Source: JBGVSA01 sp049840475
GTDB taxonomy: Bacteria; Pseudomonadota; Gammaproteobacteria; Burkholderiales; Rhodocyclaceae
Length of the DNA stretch: 64,000 nt
Direction of reading: 5' to 3'
Assembly (NCBI GenBank): GCA_049840475.1
Contig: JASGKX010000001.1
Span: 2,480,001-2,544,000 of the forward strand
Every line of letters begins with the position of its first letter. The stretch's first letter is position 1. The notes beneath the pieces were generated by a model. The model had not been told where the DNA came from, ran no database searches, and saw only the letters and a program-made list of their open reading frames with translations. Positions 63,009 to 64,000 of the stretch are shown here, one piece after another. The position numbers and the translations under genes were made by a program.

Positions 63009-63875
63009 ATGATCACCAGTTTTCTCGGTGTGCTGTTCGATGGCGTGGCCTACGGCAGCCTGTTGTTTCTCGTCAGCATCGGCCTGTCCGTCACGATGGG
63101 CCTGATGAACTTTATCAACCTCGCGCACGGCGCGTTCGCCATGTTGGGCGGGTACGTCACCGTGATGTTGATGACGCGCCTGGGCGTGCCGTTCCTTGTG
63201 ACTTTGCCGGCCGCGTTCTTCGCTTCTGCTGTGGTCGGTATCGTGCTTGAGCGAGCGCTGTATCGCCGCTTGCACGGTGCAAGCCCGCTCGATCAGGTGC
63301 TCTTCTCGATCGGCCTGACTTTCATGGCGGTGGCGGTGGCGACCTATATCTGGGGGTCGGGCCAGCAACCGGTGCGTCTGCCTGCTTTCCTGACCGGGCA
63401 GGTGCATGTATTGGGGCTCGATCTTGGTGCGTACCGCTTGTTCCTCATCGCGTTGGTGGTGGTGATCACGCTTGCTTTGGGCTACATGGTGGAGCGTACC
63501 CGCTTCGGTGCGCAGATCCGGGCGGCGGTCGACAACAAGGAAGCTGCCGCCGGCCTGGGCATCAACGTGGGCCGCGTGTTCGGCGTGACCTTTGCGCTCG
63601 GTTCCGGGCTTGCCGGCTTGGGCGGCGCTTTGGGCATCGATGTGCTCGGGCTCGATCCGACCTTCCCCATCAAGTACATGGTGTACTTCCTGCTGGTGGT
63701 GTCGGTGGGCGGCGCCGGTTCGATGAGGGGCGCGCTGGTGGCCGCCATCGTTCTCGGCGTTTTCGATGTGGCCGGCAAGTATTACGTGCCGGAGACGGGC
63801 GCTTTCATCATCTACGCGCTGATGGTGGTGCTGCTCCTTCTATTCCCGCGCGGACTCTACGGGAGACGCGCATGA
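63009..63875 (+). CDS. livH: branched-chain-type ABC transporter permease, LivH
   Basis: A 288-residue inner-membrane permease. GLMNFINLAHGAFAMLGGYV is the LivH signature, TRFGAQIRAAVDNKEAAAGL the coupling-loop region, followed by LLVVSVGGAGSMRGALVAAI. It starts at 63009 (MITSFLGVLFDGVAYGS). It overlaps the next gene by 4 bp. Confidence 0.93.
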   Translation: MITSFLGVLFDGVAYGSLLFLVSIGLSVTMGLMNFINLAHGAFAMLGGYVTVMLMTRLGVPFLVTLPAAFFASAVVGIVLERALYRRLHGASPLDQVLFSIGLTFMAVAVATYIWGSGQQPVRLPAFLTGQVHVLGLDLGAYRLFLIALVVVITLALGYMVERTRFGAQIRAAVDNKEAAAGLGINVGRVFGVTFALGSGLAGLGGALGIDVLGLDPTFPIKYMVYFLLVVSVGGAGSMRGALVAAIVLGVFDVAGKYYVPETGAFIIYALMVVLLLLFPRGLYGRRA

Positions 63876-64000
63876 CGACCGCACAACTGGCAGCCATGTT
63901 CCTGCCCCGACAACACGAATCTTCGCTCCACAACGGTCTTGCCGACGGACGCTGGCGGGCGACCGAATGGGTGTTCTGGCTGGTGCTGCTCGCCGCGTAT
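63872..64000 (+). CDS. livM: branched-chain-type ABC transporter permease, LivM (3' cut by window edge)
   Basis: Only the first 43 codons are visible (MTTAQLAAMFLPRQHESSLH, ending in the hydrophobic WVFWLVLLAAY). The ATG overlaps the LivH stop (ATGA). Position after LivH and the N-terminal build support LivM; the rest lies outside. Confidence 0.75.
   Translation, partial: MTTAQLAAMFLPRQHESSLHNGLADGRWRATEWVFWLVLLAAY

Overview
The window looks like chromosomal DNA of a GC-rich beta-proteobacterium of the Burkholderiaceae, most likely Ralstonia or a close relative. This rests on the high GC with few AT-rich islands, serS followed by a tRNA-Ser, the pcaIJFHGBDC order, and a narKGHJI operon ending in a parvulin gene. 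The genus is inferred from gene content, not from an alignment. No insertion sequence, prophage or CRISPR array was seen.

Layout. Bases 1-4.5 kb: end of a GlxA/FtrA-type regulator, a small unknown gene, serS, tRNA-Ser(CGA), and azlCD divergent from an Lrp-type regulator. 4.6-9.4 kb (minus): an aldehyde dehydrogenase, a frameshifted TolB-like propeller protein and a lipoprotein lactonase. 9.5-19.4 kb (minus): an AraC-type regulator and an eight-gene aromatic operon (two dihydroxyphthalate-decarboxylase-like proteins, LigJ-type hydratase, second amidohydrolase, MFS carrier, LigB-type ring-cleavage dioxygenase, HpcH/HpaI aldolase, ThDP enzyme). An 18-bp box occurs upstream of both this operon and the lactonase, suggesting one regulon. 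19.7-23.5 kb: a trimeric autotransporter adhesin with an OmpA-domain lipoprotein partner. 24.0-27.7 kb: a DJ-1/PfpI protein, a frameshifted MFS gene, an EamA transporter and an unknown protein. 27.7-31.5 kb: an operon of two alkaline phosphatases and a coupled unknown gene. 31.9-37.6 kb: a pectin island with a PL9-type and a PL1-type pectate lyase, an unknown lipoprotein and a LuxR-type DNA-binding remnant; several proteins carry long poly-serine linkers. 39.4-42.7 kb: a Gfo/Idh/MocA oxidoreductase and a family-5 solute-binding protein behind palindromic operators. 42.9-51.8 kb: narK-narGHJI-parvulin for nitrate respiration. 52.6-53.8 kb: a nitronate-monooxygenase-like protein. 53.9-64.0 kb: pcaR divergent from pcaIJFHGBDC and the start of a branched-chain-type ABC transporter, i.e. 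protocatechuate to succinyl-CoA plus acetyl-CoA with a likely aromatic-acid uptake system.

The window thus joins plant-polymer attack (pectate lyases), aromatic catabolism by ortho (pca) and probably meta-type (LigB/LigJ) routes, adhesion and anaerobic nitrate respiration, which fits a soil, water or plant-associated life. Three genes (TolB-like propeller, MFS, pcaF) each carry one apparent extra base; because pcaF sits in an otherwise intact operon, base-calling error is a serious alternative to real pseudogenes.
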